Shown here in pieces: positions 1 through 11,855 of a DNA stretch of 64,000 bases. Source of the DNA: Rostratula benghalensis (lineage: Eukaryota > Chordata > Aves > Charadriiformes > Rostratulidae); NCBI GenBank assembly GCA_013399305.1, contig VXAI01000189.1, positions 264,713 through 328,712 on the forward strand, given 5' to 3'. The translations under genes were made by a program, and so were the position numbers. Numbering within the stretch: the first letter of the stretch is position 1; each line of letters opens with the position of its first letter. The notes beneath the pieces were generated by a model. The model saw only the letters and a program-made list of their open reading frames with translations. It was not told where the DNA came from and made no database searches.

Positions 1-67
1 AGGGAAGGGAAGGGAAGGGAAGGGAAGGGAAGGGAAGGGAAGGGAAGGGAAGGGAAGGGAAGGGAAA
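1..67. repeat. (GGGAA)n microsatellite, runs off the left edge
   Basis: Thirteen uninterrupted five-base units AGGGA are followed by AA. The array starts at base 1, so its true length is unknown. The plus strand carries many GGG runs spaced by two bases, which fits the canonical G-quadruplex pattern. Confidence 0.97.
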
Positions 68-1084
68 GACAAACCAACATGAGAAACATACCAAGCACAA
101 ACATTAGACTGGATTTAGAGTGCTACCAGTTATTGTATGAGGAGTATAAATTATATATTTTGTCACTTAAATTAAGATTTTGAGATCTCATATAGTTTAT
201 ATTTCAACCCAAGGGTCAGTATTAAAACGAAGATCAATAAGCTTCACGGGCAATTTATTCTCAGTTTTTATCCTTATGTGCAGGCCAAGAAAGTGGTGCT
301 GCAGCTGGTGAGCAGGAGGAAGGCAGTTCCTCTGAGTGGCTCCATAGTCTGCAGCCCCTTGTCTGATTCTCCCGCTAATGTACCCTTTAAGTTTTATGCC
401 TCTTTTTGTCAGGCCACATTCAAATGAAGTAGCATTCAGAAAATAAGAGGATCATCTACTAAGCTTCATTAGATTTCATCCTGATTTTTTATATTGAGAC
501 AATCATTTAAGCCTCGATTCATGGGGTTTAATATCCCTTCCAACGTTAGTGGAAAACAAGCCAGGAGAACACTGAGGATGGTTGCCCATCCTTTTTTTTG
601 TATCCTGCTGACTTCTTGACCTTGGTGGTTTCCCCTGGAAATGAGTGCTGGGTAATATGTCATACGGGAAATTACTCATTTTATCGGTGCTGGGTTCCCT
701 GCATTGTCATGTCACCGAGGAAGTTTTCCTGGCTGGAGTAACAGTAATCCCTTTTCCTAGGGAATAATAATTACAGAACGTCACCTCCTCAGACCTTCAG
801 TTCTTTGAAAATGTCAACAGCAAATGAATAAGAAAAAGCTGGCTATGCTGTCTAGTTGAATTGCTTTCCGCAAGGTCCTTCACCAAAAGCCTTTAAGGAA
901 GGAAAGCAGCTGTGTGAGAAGAGGGAAGGTTCGTACGGGGATAAATAATTTATTAAAAGAAAGGAACCAGAGGGTGGGAGCAAATGGTCATTTTTCATGG
1001 TGAAGTGAGTTTGTAGGGGGCATCCTGCAAGAAAATCTGTTCCAGGACTTGTGCTGTTTGGTACAGTCATACATTACACAGAAG
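68..1084. other. intergenic, no gene recognised
   Basis: Ordinary AT-rich sequence beyond the 3' side of PREP. The short open frames here match nothing I recognise. I saw no RNA gene and no clear repeat. Confidence 0.5.
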
Positions 1085-1890
1085 CAGGGTGAGGAGTGGA
1101 GTTTGCTGATGATAAAAAGGTAATAATTTATTCAGGGTAGCAAAGATGATTGTGCAGAGTTTCAGAAGGAGCTTGTTAGAGTGTGCAATAAAATGACAGA
1201 TTAAATTTTCTGCAGACAAATATGAAGATGGGGGAAAAACAATCCTAATGTAATATATAAAAAGATGGGCCAATTGCTTCCCCCAGCAGCAAAAGCTCTG
1301 AGTTATGACAGATAGCTCCATGAAAACTATTCATGCTTGCTATCAGTATGCTATCTAAGAGGCAAAGCAAGTATTAACAATTGCCAGGAAAGAATGTGAG
1401 AGAAAACTGGATGTTGTTGTCACGCCACTATACAAGTCCATGATTTGCTCATCCCTTCAATATTGCATGCAGTTCTGGTCCTTCTTTCTCAAACTGGCAT
1501 AGAAAAGCTGAAAAAGTTTCAGAAGAGGGCAACAAGGATGATAAAAAGCGTGGAACTGCTTCTGTATGAGGAACAAAGAGAGAGGGAATTGAAGAGTCTG
1601 AAAAAGAAAACTAAATGGTAGTGGTGGGGGGCTTCACAGAAGTTTATGAAGTCATGAAAGGAATTGAAAGAGGGCATCAACAGCACACTCTTGGTAGAGG
1701 AATGGGGCATTTTCAGATGAAGGTAGTAGGCAGTAGGTTCTGCTGACAGCACAGGGGGTTGTTCTACCTTTAGAGTGTCCTTGGGCTGTGAACACTTGCT
1801 CAAAGACATCATGGGTGCTCAAAGTTTGTGTGGACTGAGAGAGCATGGGACAAGCTCATGGAAATAGCTTTGCTGAGGATTACAGAACAC
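1085..1890 (+). mobile_element. ancient, degenerate CR1 LINE fragment (3' part of ORF2 and tail)
   Basis: The order of recognisable CR1 phrases is kept. A stretch like 'first-position of a CAGTTCTGGTC motif' lies near 1470-1482. It is followed by AGGGCAACAAGGATGAT near 1526-1542, a TATGAGGAACAAAG stretch near 1565-1578, and GAAGTCATGAAAGGAATTG near 1648-1666. The end resembles the old reptile/bird CR1 3' end, with ATCATGGGTGCTCAAAG and CAAGCTCATGGAA near 1809-1863. Many indels and stops break the frame. It is far more diverged than the bird-type copies elsewhere in the window, so it probably predates birds. Ends are approximate. Confidence 0.7.
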
Positions 1891-4107
1891 CGTGAATGTA
1901 CCTGGGAGCAGGACCATGCGTATTTGCCATGTTCTTGCACATGGAGCATACAACCTTGCAGTCACTGCTGGAGACAAGTCATCACTTTAAAGAATCTTTC
2001 TGCTCTTACGTTTTAAAAAGCTGTTTTAAACTTAAAAAAAAACCCCAAAAAAACAAAACGCAAAAAAACCACCCCAAAACAAACAAAAAAAAAAGATTTT
2101 TTTTTGGCCAAGGATAAGTGGTTCCTGATCTGCAATTTTGAAACAGAAATCTACAGTGAAAAGACAGACATGCTTTTTTTCCCCCCGCTCCTTTACATTT
2201 GAGCCTGGTGTTGTGCTCTCCCAGGTCACCATTCTTTGTTGCCTGAGGAGCTGAGAGCACTTATGGGGTACCCCTTATTTGAGTAAAAACTGTGTTTGTG
2301 ACCACCATGGTCTCTCCACATATTTCCACTACTCTACTCTAGTTCACTGCAATGCTATTAACAGCATTAGGTTTTTCAGTAAACATGGGACTCCTTTGGC
2401 CAAAACCACATTAAACGTGAGATGGAATAAGCTTGGGGGCTACCAGAACATCCCAGTCATCTTTATCACTTCTACCCAGCTCAGCTCATGGTGCTATCTG
2501 TCCTTTAGAAATTATCAAAGAAAATACAAATGTTTAAAAAAAACCCACTGAGCATCATTTCAAACTGCACAGCAGAGGCGGTAATGCTATGATTTGGAGT
2601 AAAGCCATGCTTTTACTTAGTACTAAAAGCAAGCTAAGGCTAACCAAGAGTTGGTTACACTAAGTGCTAGGCTGTGTTTAACACCGTGTTTTAGCTCCCA
2701 TTTGTTAGCCCGCTACATTTCCTTTGTGAAGAAGGGAAGCTTTGGTCTAATCAATTCCATTGCTGCTAACGATGGGAGAGGGATTTTAGAAAGCGTCCCC
2801 GGGGTACAGACAGCACTGCTGGGCTGTTTTCCTTCCTCTCAGAGTTTTCTTGTGGAAGGGGACAATATAATGCTTTGTCTTTAGCAGTTAATTTGCATCT
2901 GTTGCTGTCTCTCATCTGTTGTTCTTATTCCCCGCGCCTGAGACTGTCATACTTTGTCCTTGGCATAATGGGTTTTAGTGACTGTGTGTGATGTCAGGAA
3001 GAGGATTATTAGCTTCTAAATTATGGCAAGTGAGACCAGACGAAGTTTTAAAGCAAAAGATCTGATTTCCCTGAAACACTACTAAAATGAAATTAAATCA
3101 GAGAAGGAATTAAAAAATAGGGAATAGGAGGTATAGACAGAAATTGTTTGTAATTAACTTGTTGTTTTCTTCTGTATAGACTGGGTGCTCTTTGCACTGA
3201 TTGTTAAACACACCCATCAGTCCTCTGTGAAGTAATCTCTTAGGGTGTAGACAAAAAAAGCCTTCTTTTAGATCACCGTTGCATATACCAGCAGAAGAAT
3301 AACTATAAAGGGCAGCAATTCCAAATAGCAAACCACTGAGGCTTGTGACTTTTTGGCACCTTCTGGGACTGGAATTGACTCTGTGGGTCCCCACTGTCTG
3401 TACAGACACCTGAGAAAGCCACCAGTGAATCCCAGCACACTACCTGGGAAGCTGCCAGAGTTGCCTGAGAAAATAGAACAGAAATGTTCTTCCCTAAGAC
3501 ATAGGCAGATTTAGGGCTCCAAACAGGCATCTGACTGTGGCTGGGTTACCTTGCCGTGAGGCTGTGAAGCACCAGAGCTCGCCTCTTCTCACAACAGGGA
3601 CATTTGCCTCACAGCCAAATGAAGAGGTAGCATTGGTCCTCTTCTTACCCACTGGCCCTTGTTCACCTACCCTTGTGAGATATGGCTGGACATGAATGAA
3701 ATCCTTCCTTCACTCATGGACTTTGGGGTAGCCTGTAGGAAGAAGAGATGAGGCCCAGCCTTTCTCCACTTGAAGTCAAGACTGTTATTTATTGGACTGG
3801 TGGGCGAGTGACCATGACTTTTCAGTTTACTGCTTACTCTGGTATCAGTCAGTGGTGCAGGAACACCACTCTAGCCCTTCTCAGGGAATAGCTGGAAAGA
3901 AGGCTTGTTGCCTTCACCCATCCCATGTCACACCTGGGATGAGTTGGGTGTGTGCTGTGGTAGCATGTCGTGGATGGGTTTTACATGCAAGGTATCAAGT
4001 GTCTGGATTGTAGGACCCAACAAAGTTTAAGTGTGGGCTGAATACCTTACTGCTAAACTCTGTCGGCACATGCATTTGCATGTCCAAAAGATGGTATTTA
4101 ATAAATT
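1891..4107. other. intergenic, no gene recognised
   Basis: No coding exon or RNA gene recognised. The only clear structure is the A/C-rich low-complexity tract listed separately near 2033-2107. Confidence 0.45.
2033..2107. repeat. A-rich / CA-type low-complexity tract
   Basis: Runs of A broken by short C runs (AAAAACCCC, AAACAAAAC and similar), ending in A10, G, A and then T9. The frames across it on both strands give low-complexity peptides and are not coding. Confidence 0.85.
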
Positions 4108-5320
4108 CAGACACTTAAGTCTAGATGCTTGTATGATAGAATTGAAAATAATCCAAGTAAAAATTTCCCAGCCTATGTCTAAGCATTGGACTTTGGGGTC
4201 TGCAGAGACAAGGCAGGGATAACTTGGTGCCCAGATCCTTTTTGCAGCTCTCTCTCTTTGGGGCACAACAAAGCAGCAGCAGAGTGAGTGTAGGAGACTT
4301 TTAACTGGGCTTACAATGAGATCTCCACTTCTGAAGCAGTGGAAAATATTTTCTTTATTGGACAGATGAGCACAGAAAACACGAGTTCAAATGACCCAGC
4401 AAGTATCACCGTGAGCCAATGCACAACTTGACTTTGCAGCTCTGCAGAGCATTCATAAATGGTTTTTACTGAAAAATTGGATTATGAAATAACCTCCAAC
4501 AGCAAGGAGTCAGTGTCTGAATGGATGAACTAAGCTGCCAATTTTTGAAGTAACTCCAAACCCACCCTGAAGTCCATATTCCCATTGGTAGTGAAAACCT
4601 TTGCACTACAAAGCTTCAGCTGCTGAGAACTTACCCTTGAAGGTATCAAACTTAGATACCTAAGTTTAATTTGTTGTCATCTTGGGGCAAAAACCACTTG
4701 AAAATAACAAAATGTCATCTGATAAAGACTATATTTATATTTGTAGTTGCTGGACAGTTTCAATTTTTGAAGCCAAGGGACTGAATAGAGTATAAATTCT
4801 GTATTTGTGACATCAGGGTAGTATTAGAATACATTTAGACACTTGGATTATAAAGTAATGAGTAATCTCCTCAGAACAGGGATATTGGGTAACAGAGGTG
4901 TGACTGGGCATCTGCTTTCAAACCCTGGTCTGGCAAAGAAGATAAAAATAACTAAGCTTTTCTTGGGGTGGCTAATACCCGGGCAACTCAAGGCTTTTCT
5001 TGCTGAAGTCTTTCAGTCATTTAGTGCACTTATATGAGCTGAAGTCAAGCTCTTGTTATGGCTAGTGGAGACCTAGAGCTGAATCCAAGTATGACCATCT
5101 ATGACCACTTGAGATGTCCAGGGGTATCCTGGCTGGATCCATTTGCCTCTCCAATGGGCTGTGGGTCACCCACAGAGCCTGGATCCTATCCGGCAGTCCT
5201 GTGTGGACCCTCAGATACCCTCAAGCATCTTAGACAGCTTACATGTAAGCATCTAAATTTAGGTGTCTTAATCTAGAACCCGTCCCAGCCAGGGGCAGGT
5301 TTCAGGTGCCCAGACTTAAG
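4108..5320. repeat. cluster of related short motifs, possible eroded interspersed repeat
   Basis: Variants of a TTAGGTGYCTAA-like word recur: ACACTTAAGTCTAGATGC near 4111-4128, CTTAGATACCTAAGT at 4651-4665, CATCTAAATTTAGGTGTCTT near 5250-5269, and AGGTGCCCAGACTTAAG at 5304-5320. Some are inverted relative to others. This could be a worn transposon or LTR, but I cannot name a family and no full-length unit is visible. Confidence 0.3.
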
Positions 5321-8300
5321 AAGGTTGCTCAATTTGAGATGCCCAAGAGTGCCAGAGATGCCTGTGCAGGATTGACACATACCATCCCAAGGACCTGGGA
5401 CATCTGTAGCCTTTGGGAGAGCATCTGGAGGTTGAGGAGAAGCCCGAGAGCATCTCATATGCCACTACATACCCCTGTGTGGGGAATGGAACTGCTCCCC
5501 TATCGACACACCATTGAGCTAGTATTTCTTAGGAATCACAGATGAGCTCATCTGACACAGAGCTGTGTGGGACATAATAGGCTATTTTTCTAAAGATCTT
5601 ATAAAAATGTGTCTTTATTTTTCCTGTACGACATAGAGCTATAAAGCCCATGTACTTCCTAGCTGAATTACATTTGAACAAGGGTCCCTAGATAAACTTT
5701 ATGCAGTCTCCATTCTCTGTTTTATTTATCCATAATTCTACCTTTTGTTATTCCCCCTTTCACCCTTCTATTTATGAAAGAAACAGTGTGGAAAACACTC
5801 TGGAGAAGTGTAAATCACTGTAGCTTGCTTGAACTTGATGAAGTTAGGAGAATTTATATTAGGGAAGGATTTTGTCTTTTCATCTTCAGCTGTCATGGAT
5901 TCCTCCAGCTCTCTTTGCTGTAAGACCCTAGAGGTGCAAAACTACGCTGAAACAGTATCATGTAGTTTATTCAGACAGTTAAGAATTATCTGTTTATTAT
6001 AAACCACAGGCTTCTGTTGAGAATTTATTAGGCTTAAAGATTTTGAGGGGGAAAAAAAAGTATTTTCCTTGTGACATTTTGATTAATTCCGATGTGGCAT
6101 GAAAGTTGTCATGTGTCTTCCCCATACTATACGAAAGAAAGACTTGGAGGGCAGTAATGGATGTGATGTCTAAGAGTAACTGCACTGATGTGAAAAAATA
6201 TTCTTCATATAACAAAGGCATCACAGCCTTTAAGACATCATTTTTGGGTACGTAAAATGCAGGATCTCTTTTCCCTTTCAGTATAATGGAATTGTGTCAA
6301 GAATTATGAAAGACAATTTTTCTTTTTCGGGTTTTAGCACATTGCTAAAGAAATGGAATTTTTTGCTTATGACAGAGACAATAGCTAATACTTCACTATG
6401 TGTGAAAACAAAACTAGCCAAGATTGGACAAATCTGCAAAAGACATTGTTAACAGTGCTGACAACAGCAGTTAATCTTAACTTATTCTCTTTTTCTTGCT
6501 GCTGGCAAACTAAAAGATATTTTCCATTTCTCTCTGAAGATGTGTCCGTGTGATTCATTGTAGTGCTATTGTAAGTGGACAAGAATAAACTAAACCCGGG
6601 ATGGTATAACCTGAATTGTCTCAAAGTCTTAAGAGAAATCTTGCAGTAGGATCCTGATAACTTTGTCCTGACTGTCTTTAAACTGAGCTCAGTGCACGGG
6701 TGGTTTCCAGTAATGTTACTGGGAAATGCAGTGTGGTGGTGATGGCAGCTCCTGCCAGCATCCCACTGGTTCTTCTGTAGCTGGAATTAGTCCTGCCTTT
6801 ACCCTCTGCCTCCACAGTGTCACCGTGCTTTCGGATAGCAAAGGTGGCCCTTCCTTGACGAGGGCAGGTGACCACTGGTGGAAGGCATCACTGGTGGGAG
6901 GTGACGTTCCCAGGACCTGGACATCATGCCTAAGCATGGCAGGGGTCAGCTGCCATGGTGCTGTTACTGCCATGGTCCATTTCCTGGTCCTAGAAAAGAA
7001 GAAAGCCTGCTGCTCCTGCAATGCACAGAATACCTGGAGAAGGGGCAAAGCCAGTTTTCATCCACTGCATGGATGCATTTGAAGGTGGGGCTTACAACAG
7101 GGAAGAAACTTGCAGTCTACTATGAATTTAGGAAGACTGAAACATAACTGCTGCAAATCTAACCAAGGACACGTGAAGTCTCTTGATCCAGCAAAACTGT
7201 CACTGAAGTTAAAATAAGGAAGAGGTCACTGATTATGAATGGAGACTGAGGAATATTCCTCCAAGTGCTACTCTGAGATAGTGGCATGAATTTGGTGGGT
7301 GGCACTGATTAATGATATTTTGCACTAGCTCCTGCTGAGAGCTTATATGTTTTTAGCAGCAATCTGGTAGGAAAAAACAGAGGACCACAAGCAGACCTCT
7401 TCTTTGAGGAAGCTTTATAAAAGTAAGCATGGAAAAAAACAAAACCAAAAAAACCTCTCACAAACTTACAAATGCTTTAGAAAAAGCTTGGAAGTTTTAT
7501 GGTAATGTAGGATTGCTGGGTGCTGGGTGAAACAATGTGGAAGGTCAATAATAGGAGCAAACAGGACCCCATATTTTAGGACCACACAGTGATTTGTTCA
7601 TAACAAATTCAGTGAATTGTTGAAAAAGAATCTCATAAAATGTTGGCAGAAGCAAGTAATTTCGTTTCCAAATTGCTTCTCTTTTGGGATACATGTGTTT
7701 AATTAATATTTTTTCCTGGACAACTTAGAAATATTCTTCAATGGAAAATGAATTTTGGGACATTCATTTCAGTGAGGAAAAAAAACCCCAAAAGACATTG
7801 AACCCATTGTTTCTGAGTTTGGCCAGAGGTCTGAAAGCCATGTTTAGCACAAGGAACAGGGATGGCAAATAGAAGTGAAAAGGCAAGAGTCTGAGACTGC
7901 ACTGGCATCAATGTTAGCATCTATAGGGCAGTCAGTTAAGTTAGAAGAGAGGAGGAAAAAGAATGAAAGGAAATCAGGTTAATTAGGTGTCAGTTGTCAA
8001 AGGAGCTCACAATTAAGTGTGAATAGAACAAAAGATGTGTAGGTGTTTAAATACATTTCTAGCAGCATGAGCTGGCATCGAAAGCATAGTTCTGTCTTGT
8101 TCAAAAAGCAAAACGCTCAGGAAACTCCTTGATAGACCCTTGCATGAATCCAAGTGGTAAGAGAGCAGTAACACATAGGTATGTACATAGCCCTTTGCAT
8201 AAAACATCTCTGAAAGCCTGAAAAAAAATACCCCATCTCTAAAACCATCACCTGTTTCTCTCTTTCAGAACACTGTGCTGTTTCACCTTCCCACAGGCTG

Positions 8301-8617
8301 GCAAAGCTACCTCAGATTGTCACAGGGGATGAACAAACACAAGGACTGAGCAGAGAGAAGGGTGAGTCCTTTGGTTGAAAAATCTTATCAGTGGTGGGAT
8401 GTCACACTCAAAGACAACTTGAGTTTACAGTTTATAATCTTATTCCTTTTAAAGTGTGAAATGGCTTCAGTCTTTATCTGCTATGACTTTTTTATCCAGA
8501 AGGGATTGCAAGGGCGGGAAAGGGTTTTAAGAATGAAGGAAAGCGTTTCCTTTTTATAACCTCTTCACTTTTCTCCCACCATCTCTCTATGCTGAATAAA
8601 GCTGGGGATTTTTATGC

Positions 8618-8650
8618 TTTATTTATTTATCTATCTATTTATTTATTATT
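8618..8650. repeat. (TTTA)n / (TCTA)n microsatellite
   Basis: Tetranucleotide array of ATTT units interrupted by two ATCT units. Confidence 0.9.
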
Positions 8651-9278
8651 TCAGCAGTAAATTATACACAAAACTGATTGGCTCTAGTTCAGAGGGGATT
8701 GTCACACTTTTGTGGTAAGTGTTGCCTCCACAGACGCATGTACTGTCATCTACCTTTTATGTTCTCTTCTACAGATTCAGCAGATTTTTTCCACTGGGTT
8801 TCGGCTATCACAAATGATTGCATGTTTTTATTATCATGCAATATGCCTTTAAAAAAAAAAATATTCTGCTAAGCATTCAACCCCAATAATGTCTAACGGT
8901 GGGCAGTGCTGCGGATTAATCATGCGTTGGGTGAATCTGTTCCCCTTCACTCTTTGTAAAATCTCTGCCTCTTTATCTTCTTATAACATCTTTTTCTTTC
9001 TAGAGAAAGTGCAGATTTCACTATCCAATTTTCCACCTCTACAGTGTTTATTGTTAATATATCTTTCATGCTCTCACCTTTTACTTTTCTCTGTATGAAA
9101 AATTCCTAATTTTTCACTTTCTCCTAGCAGATGTCTGACTGACTTGTTTTCATATGTGTTTTCCTACTTTTGCTCCACTATTTCAATGCAGAATCAACAG
9201 AGTTCAGTGGCAAATTTTGGAGGAGGTTTAGTTTCCTTTTCCTTATCAGTGTTGAGGTTTGGGGAGTTTCGGGTTGTG

Positions 9279-9332
9279 GGTTTTGTTTTGTTTTGTTTGG
9301 TTTGGTTTGGTTTTTTGTTAGTTTGTTTGTTT
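9279..9332. repeat. (TTTTG)n / (TTTGG)n / (TTTG)n simple repeat
   Basis: T-rich, G-spaced array that changes unit from TTTTG to TTTGG and then to GTTT. Confidence 0.9.
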
Positions 9333-9716
9333 AATTCTAAATGTATTTGCAGATACATTTTTACTGAGTAGTGCCCAGGTTAGGTGAGGACTTCTCCAGC
9401 ACAGCAGGGTGCCAGGCTGCAAATTTTCTGATGCTGAGCCTCCCCCTGGGGCAGGAAGCTACTAATTTTGGGAAGGTTGCAGGACTCCCCAGGGCAAGCT
9501 GCTAGGATGGGAACAGTTGGGGAGCATCCCCAGGGATGGGTCACAGCTCCCTGATTTCTTCTTCATGGTGCAGACCTTCCTCTGGCCATCCCCTAAGACC
9601 TGCTCTCACCCACCCCGTCACTGAGGTTGGCTGTGATAATTAATGACCTGCAGTTCCCAGGATTGTTCCAGGACTTGGTTAAAGGCACAAAACTAGCAGT
9701 GGCAGAACTGCCCCTG

Positions 9717-9798
9717 TGAGATATATTGAAATATCTCAAAAGGTATTTCAGGGTCCTTTTGCACCATCTACACTGTGACTTCATACATTTGTATGAAG
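9717..9798. repeat. pair of 8-bp palindromic hairpins
   Basis: TGAGATAT (9717-9724) pairs with ATATCTCA (9731-9738) over a 6-base loop. CTTCATAC (9779-9786) pairs with GTATGAAG (9791-9798) over a 4-base loop. Both are perfect. Confidence 0.85.
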
Positions 9799-10896
9799 AC
9801 TTCCCTGCTATTTTTGGGTCTGATCTGAAAGTGCATTGCTGACATGGAAGCTTCACACTACTTGCTGTGTTTTGGATGAGGACTGCCTCCTGCTGCCAGT
9901 CAATTTTCACCTTCCAGTACTGAAAAGTTTGGGGCTGGGGGACGGTGTTTCACTTTAAGGGATCCATGAACCCCTCCACTCTGATGGATTTTGTTTGATT
10001 TAGACCTTGCTGGCTGAGTTTATCTGGAACAAGAATGGTGAAATGTAGTGCCGGGCACACGTGTGTCTCTGCAAAAGATGCAATAATGAAAACAGCACAG
10101 AGTTTTCAGGAGGAGGAGGTCACATCATCTCAGGGGGCCTGTGCCTCTGAGACCATTATTGGGACAAGTGGCTGCTGTAGAGCTGAAGGCACCATCAGGG
10201 CCGAAAGCTTTGTGAGCTGCACGTCTTCCAGCGTGGAAAGCAAAACTTCTACAAAGGGCTTTTGTTGGCAGCTTCAATGAATTAGATGAAGGAGATGCAC
10301 AAGAGGTGGCAGCAATCTGTAGGGACAGCTTGCCCCTGGTGAAATAACGAGGGAAAGGAAAAAACAACAGAAGCTAAACCACAGCGAGTTCCAGCTGGAG
10401 GAGCTAATTAAACAGACCAGGGTGACGTCCAGAGCAGCAGCACGTCTTGGGCCTTGGGTAGTGCTGACTGTTTGCTAACCAGGGACAGCCAATTGTGGCA
10501 GAAGCACCTGGAGAGAAGGTTTGTCAGAACCATGACAAATACTCCTTAAAAGACAGCAGCTGGAGTTGGCAGCAGATGGTGAAAGCACAGTGAAAGTAGG
10601 GATTAAAGCCAGAAAGCAGAACGGGAATTGTAACGCTGGTACCAAACATTCCCAATGGGTGAGATTCAGGCGTCTGTGGAAAATAAGCATGCTGTCTCAG
10701 GTCCCTGTTGCATCCCAGATTCAAGATTTGAGTGAAGCATAGCCCTTTGGAGGGCCACGTATGCGGGAACCATATGTCACTCAAGGAGAACAGCTAGTCC
10801 TCAGGAATTGGCTCAAGGGATTTCTCAATTTATAATAAGTGATCTGGAGCAAAGCAGAGAGAAAATTAAGCTGAGCCCCAAGGAAAGGTCTCTGCA

Positions 10897-10913
10897 TGTG
10901 TGCGTGTGTGTGT
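10897..10913. repeat. short (TG)n microsatellite
   Basis: Eight TG steps with one C interruption (TGTGTGCGTGTGTGTGT). Confidence 0.85.
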
Positions 10914-11831
10914 AAGCCTGCAGCTTGTTTGTTTTTGCCATAAGCTTTGTAGCCATTCCTGCATGCTGAAGCTCTTGGTAACTCAAGGAGTTGACAAGGT
11001 TAAAATGGTGAGAAGGTTGAAGAATGAAAAATGAGCAGGCATAATGTGATTAGGACAGATGAGAGCACTGTGTGGAGCTCAAAGCAGGTAAAGAAAAGAT
11101 GTCCTTGTAATGTGTAATACAGCGCAGAGAGGTGGGATGGGAGACTGAGGATGCTGCTGGTGTAAGATACAGGTTTGATGTCAGACAGGCTCTAGGCATT
11201 TAAATTTGAAACTGTGGTTGAGAAAACCCTGTCAATTCATTGCTTCCCTCCAGAAATGTCTCTCATGCAGGCCAGAAAGCTTCCTTGGCAGCTGGAGATC
11301 TCCGTTGCGCCTGAGCCCTGATTTGAACTGGACTTCTTTGCACTGAATGACAGGCTTTGGTTATTCGATGGCAGGGTCAGGCCCCTGTGTGCCTTTTGTC
11401 CTGCTGGCCTCATGCTTTACAGCACAGCAGGACAGCTCAGACAAATGAGACAGTGGAAGGATTTGGTAAGTCCTGGAGACGCCGTGTCTTCCCAACTGCT
11501 TCACCTCAGCTGCTGTTGTTGATTTGAGGGGTCTGCTTGCTCACTGCCTCTCCTTTCAGTTATCTATAGGTCTGTGCAGGGCTTAGGTTCGCAAACCAAG
11601 ATCAGCTCCATATTTTGGTTGTAAAGAGGAAGGCTCCCAGCAAGCTGGCTTCCAGGTTAAACTGGCATTTTCAACAAAACTTGTGCTGGAGATAAGGATG
11701 ACATGCTCTCCCAAAGGGCTTGCACAGTCTTCTAATGCTTGAATGTAAGAGTGATTAGCTTCCCCAGAGGTCTGTTGTCACTCTACATAGTGGAGAAAAC
11801 CCAAAAATGAGATGAGTATCCTAATAAACTT

Positions 11832-11841
11832 GGGGGGGGGG
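11832..11841. repeat. G10 homopolymer
   Basis: Ten consecutive G on the plus strand, directly followed by an A run. Length calls at such runs are error-prone. Confidence 0.9.
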
Positions 11842-11855
11842 AAAAAAAGCTTTGA

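Larger units (their letters stand above)
5321..11855. other. intergenic, simple repeats and chance frames only
   Basis: No exon or RNA gene recognised on either strand. Frames up to about 118 codons occur (for example 6726-7082 plus and 9593-9910 minus), but none shows a family, a splice context or a start context worth trusting. Simple repeats and small palindromes are given separately. Confidence 0.45.

Noticed and set aside
1..67. CRISPR-like or satellite array at the left edge
   Set aside because: The unit is five bases with no spacers, a plain microsatellite.
1652..2117. Several 60-100 codon frames on both strands near 1.5-2.1 kb
   Set aside because: They fall in a decayed CR1 and an A/C-rich low-complexity tract.
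6707..6722. Palindrome CCAGTAATGTTACTGG
   Set aside because: A 7-bp arm with a 2-base centre is common by chance in 64 kb, and nothing nearby supports a role.
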